Assembly (NCBI GenBank): GCA_027490345.1
Contig: JAIXYF010000180.1
Location: 1 to 7,220, forward strand
Length of the DNA: 7,220 nucleotides
Direction of reading: 5' to 3'
Source: Novosphingobium sp.
Lineage (GTDB): Bacteria; Pseudomonadota; Alphaproteobacteria; Sphingomonadales; Sphingomonadaceae
Shown here: piece after piece, positions 6,926 to 7,220 of the stretch
Layout of the letters: the number at the start of each line of letters is the position of its first letter
How positions within the stretch are numbered: position 1 is the stretch's first letter
Translations under genes and position numbers: made by a program
The notes under the pieces: generated by a model
What the model was told of the DNA's origin: nothing
Seen by the model: only the letters and a program-made list of their open reading frames with translations
Database searches by the model: none

Positions 6926-7220
6926 CCGCCTTTCCGGGCCATATCTACGGCGTCGTCCTGAACGATCGCGACGAGCAGGCGAAACTGGAAGCCAGCTTCC
7001 ATGAAGCGCCCTATGGCAAGCCGCCGGTCGCGCCGGTGGTGTTCATGAAACCCCGCACATGCCTCACTGGCTGGTCTGCAGAGGCTGATGCGCAAGGGCC
7101 CTTGCGCGCATCGACGAGCCTTGCAGTTCTCTTTGGGCAAGATGCAGCATGCGTGCCCGCCGATCAGGTGGCGCGGTGCATCGGTGCGACGGCGCTGGCT
7201 ATCGACCTGTCGCTGCCACA
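6922..7220 (+). CDS. hpaG: HpaG-like 4-hydroxyphenylacetate-degradation isomerase/decarboxylase, N-terminal subunit type, 3'-truncated by window edge
   Basis: The visible 99 residues start at ATG 6922, which overlaps the gabD stop in ATGA. There is no strong ribosome site, in keeping with translational coupling. The sequence lines up with the N-terminal half of E. coli HpaG: HIYGVVLNDRDE, then HEAPYGKPPVAPVVFMKPRT (KPR at 43-45), a variable stretch, STSLAVLFGQ and ALAIDLSLP. HpaG belongs to the fumarylacetoacetate-hydrolase fold family and carries out decarboxylation and isomerisation of the 5-oxopent-3-ene-1,2,5-tricarboxylate formed after HpaE. In E. coli two such domains are fused; in many other proteobacteria they are separate genes. 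The right edge cuts the gene before that can be told and before the metal-binding residues, so activity cannot be judged. Confidence 0.86.
   Translation, partial: MTAFPGHIYGVVLNDRDEQAKLEASFHEAPYGKPPVAPVVFMKPRTCLTGWSAEADAQGPLRASTSLAVLFGQDAACVPADQVARCIGATALAIDLSLP

Noticed and set aside
1..7220. CRISPR array, insertion sequence or phage element
   Set aside because: No regularly spaced repeats, transposase or integrase coding, or terminal inverted repeats with a target duplication were seen.

Overview
The window looks like a piece of a GC-rich alphaproteobacterial chromosome or plasmid, most likely from a sphingomonad (Novosphingobium/Sphingobium type). This rests on GC-ending codon use, on the style of the TonB-dependent receptor (short Ala-rich signal peptide, an EIIVTA TonB box, a terminal VNF) and on the aromatic-catabolism content. 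The organism call is an inference; no rRNA or other marker gene is present.

Layout. (1) 3-944, plus strand: the C-terminal roughly 85% of a haem-containing aldoxime dehydratase (Oxd family), cut by the left edge. (2) 945-1138: a short gene-free stretch between convergent genes, dense in perfect inverted repeats; two of these (1035-1059 and 1099-1122) are terminator-like. (3) 1139-3628, minus strand: a complete TonB-dependent outer-membrane receptor of 829 residues. (4) 3629-3983: a 355-base divergent control region with an AT-rich island carrying two near-identical 12-bp palindromes. (5) 3984-7220, plus strand: a tightly packed operon of an HpaE-like 5-carboxymethyl-2-hydroxymuconate semialdehyde dehydrogenase, a GabD-like succinate-semialdehyde dehydrogenase, and the start of an HpaG-like isomerase/decarboxylase (fumarylacetoacetate-hydrolase fold) that runs off the right edge.

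How it fits together. HpaE and HpaG act in the homoprotocatechuate (3,4-dihydroxyphenylacetate) meta-cleavage pathway. That pathway ends in pyruvate plus succinic semialdehyde, and GabD would oxidise the latter to succinate. The operon therefore encodes both middle and terminal steps. The receptor probably imports a substrate or an associated nutrient. The aldoxime dehydratase would turn an arylacetaldoxime into an arylacetonitrile. After nitrile hydrolysis (gene not seen here) this would give an arylacetate such as 4-hydroxyphenylacetate, which could feed the same ring-cleavage route. That link is a hypothesis based on proximity and chemistry; no step joining the two is visible in the window.

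Start-site choices: the receptor starts at ATG 3628 and HpaE at ATG 3984, rather than at the upstream in-frame TTG codons. The SSADH appears to start at a TTG or GTG codon directly after the HpaE stop.
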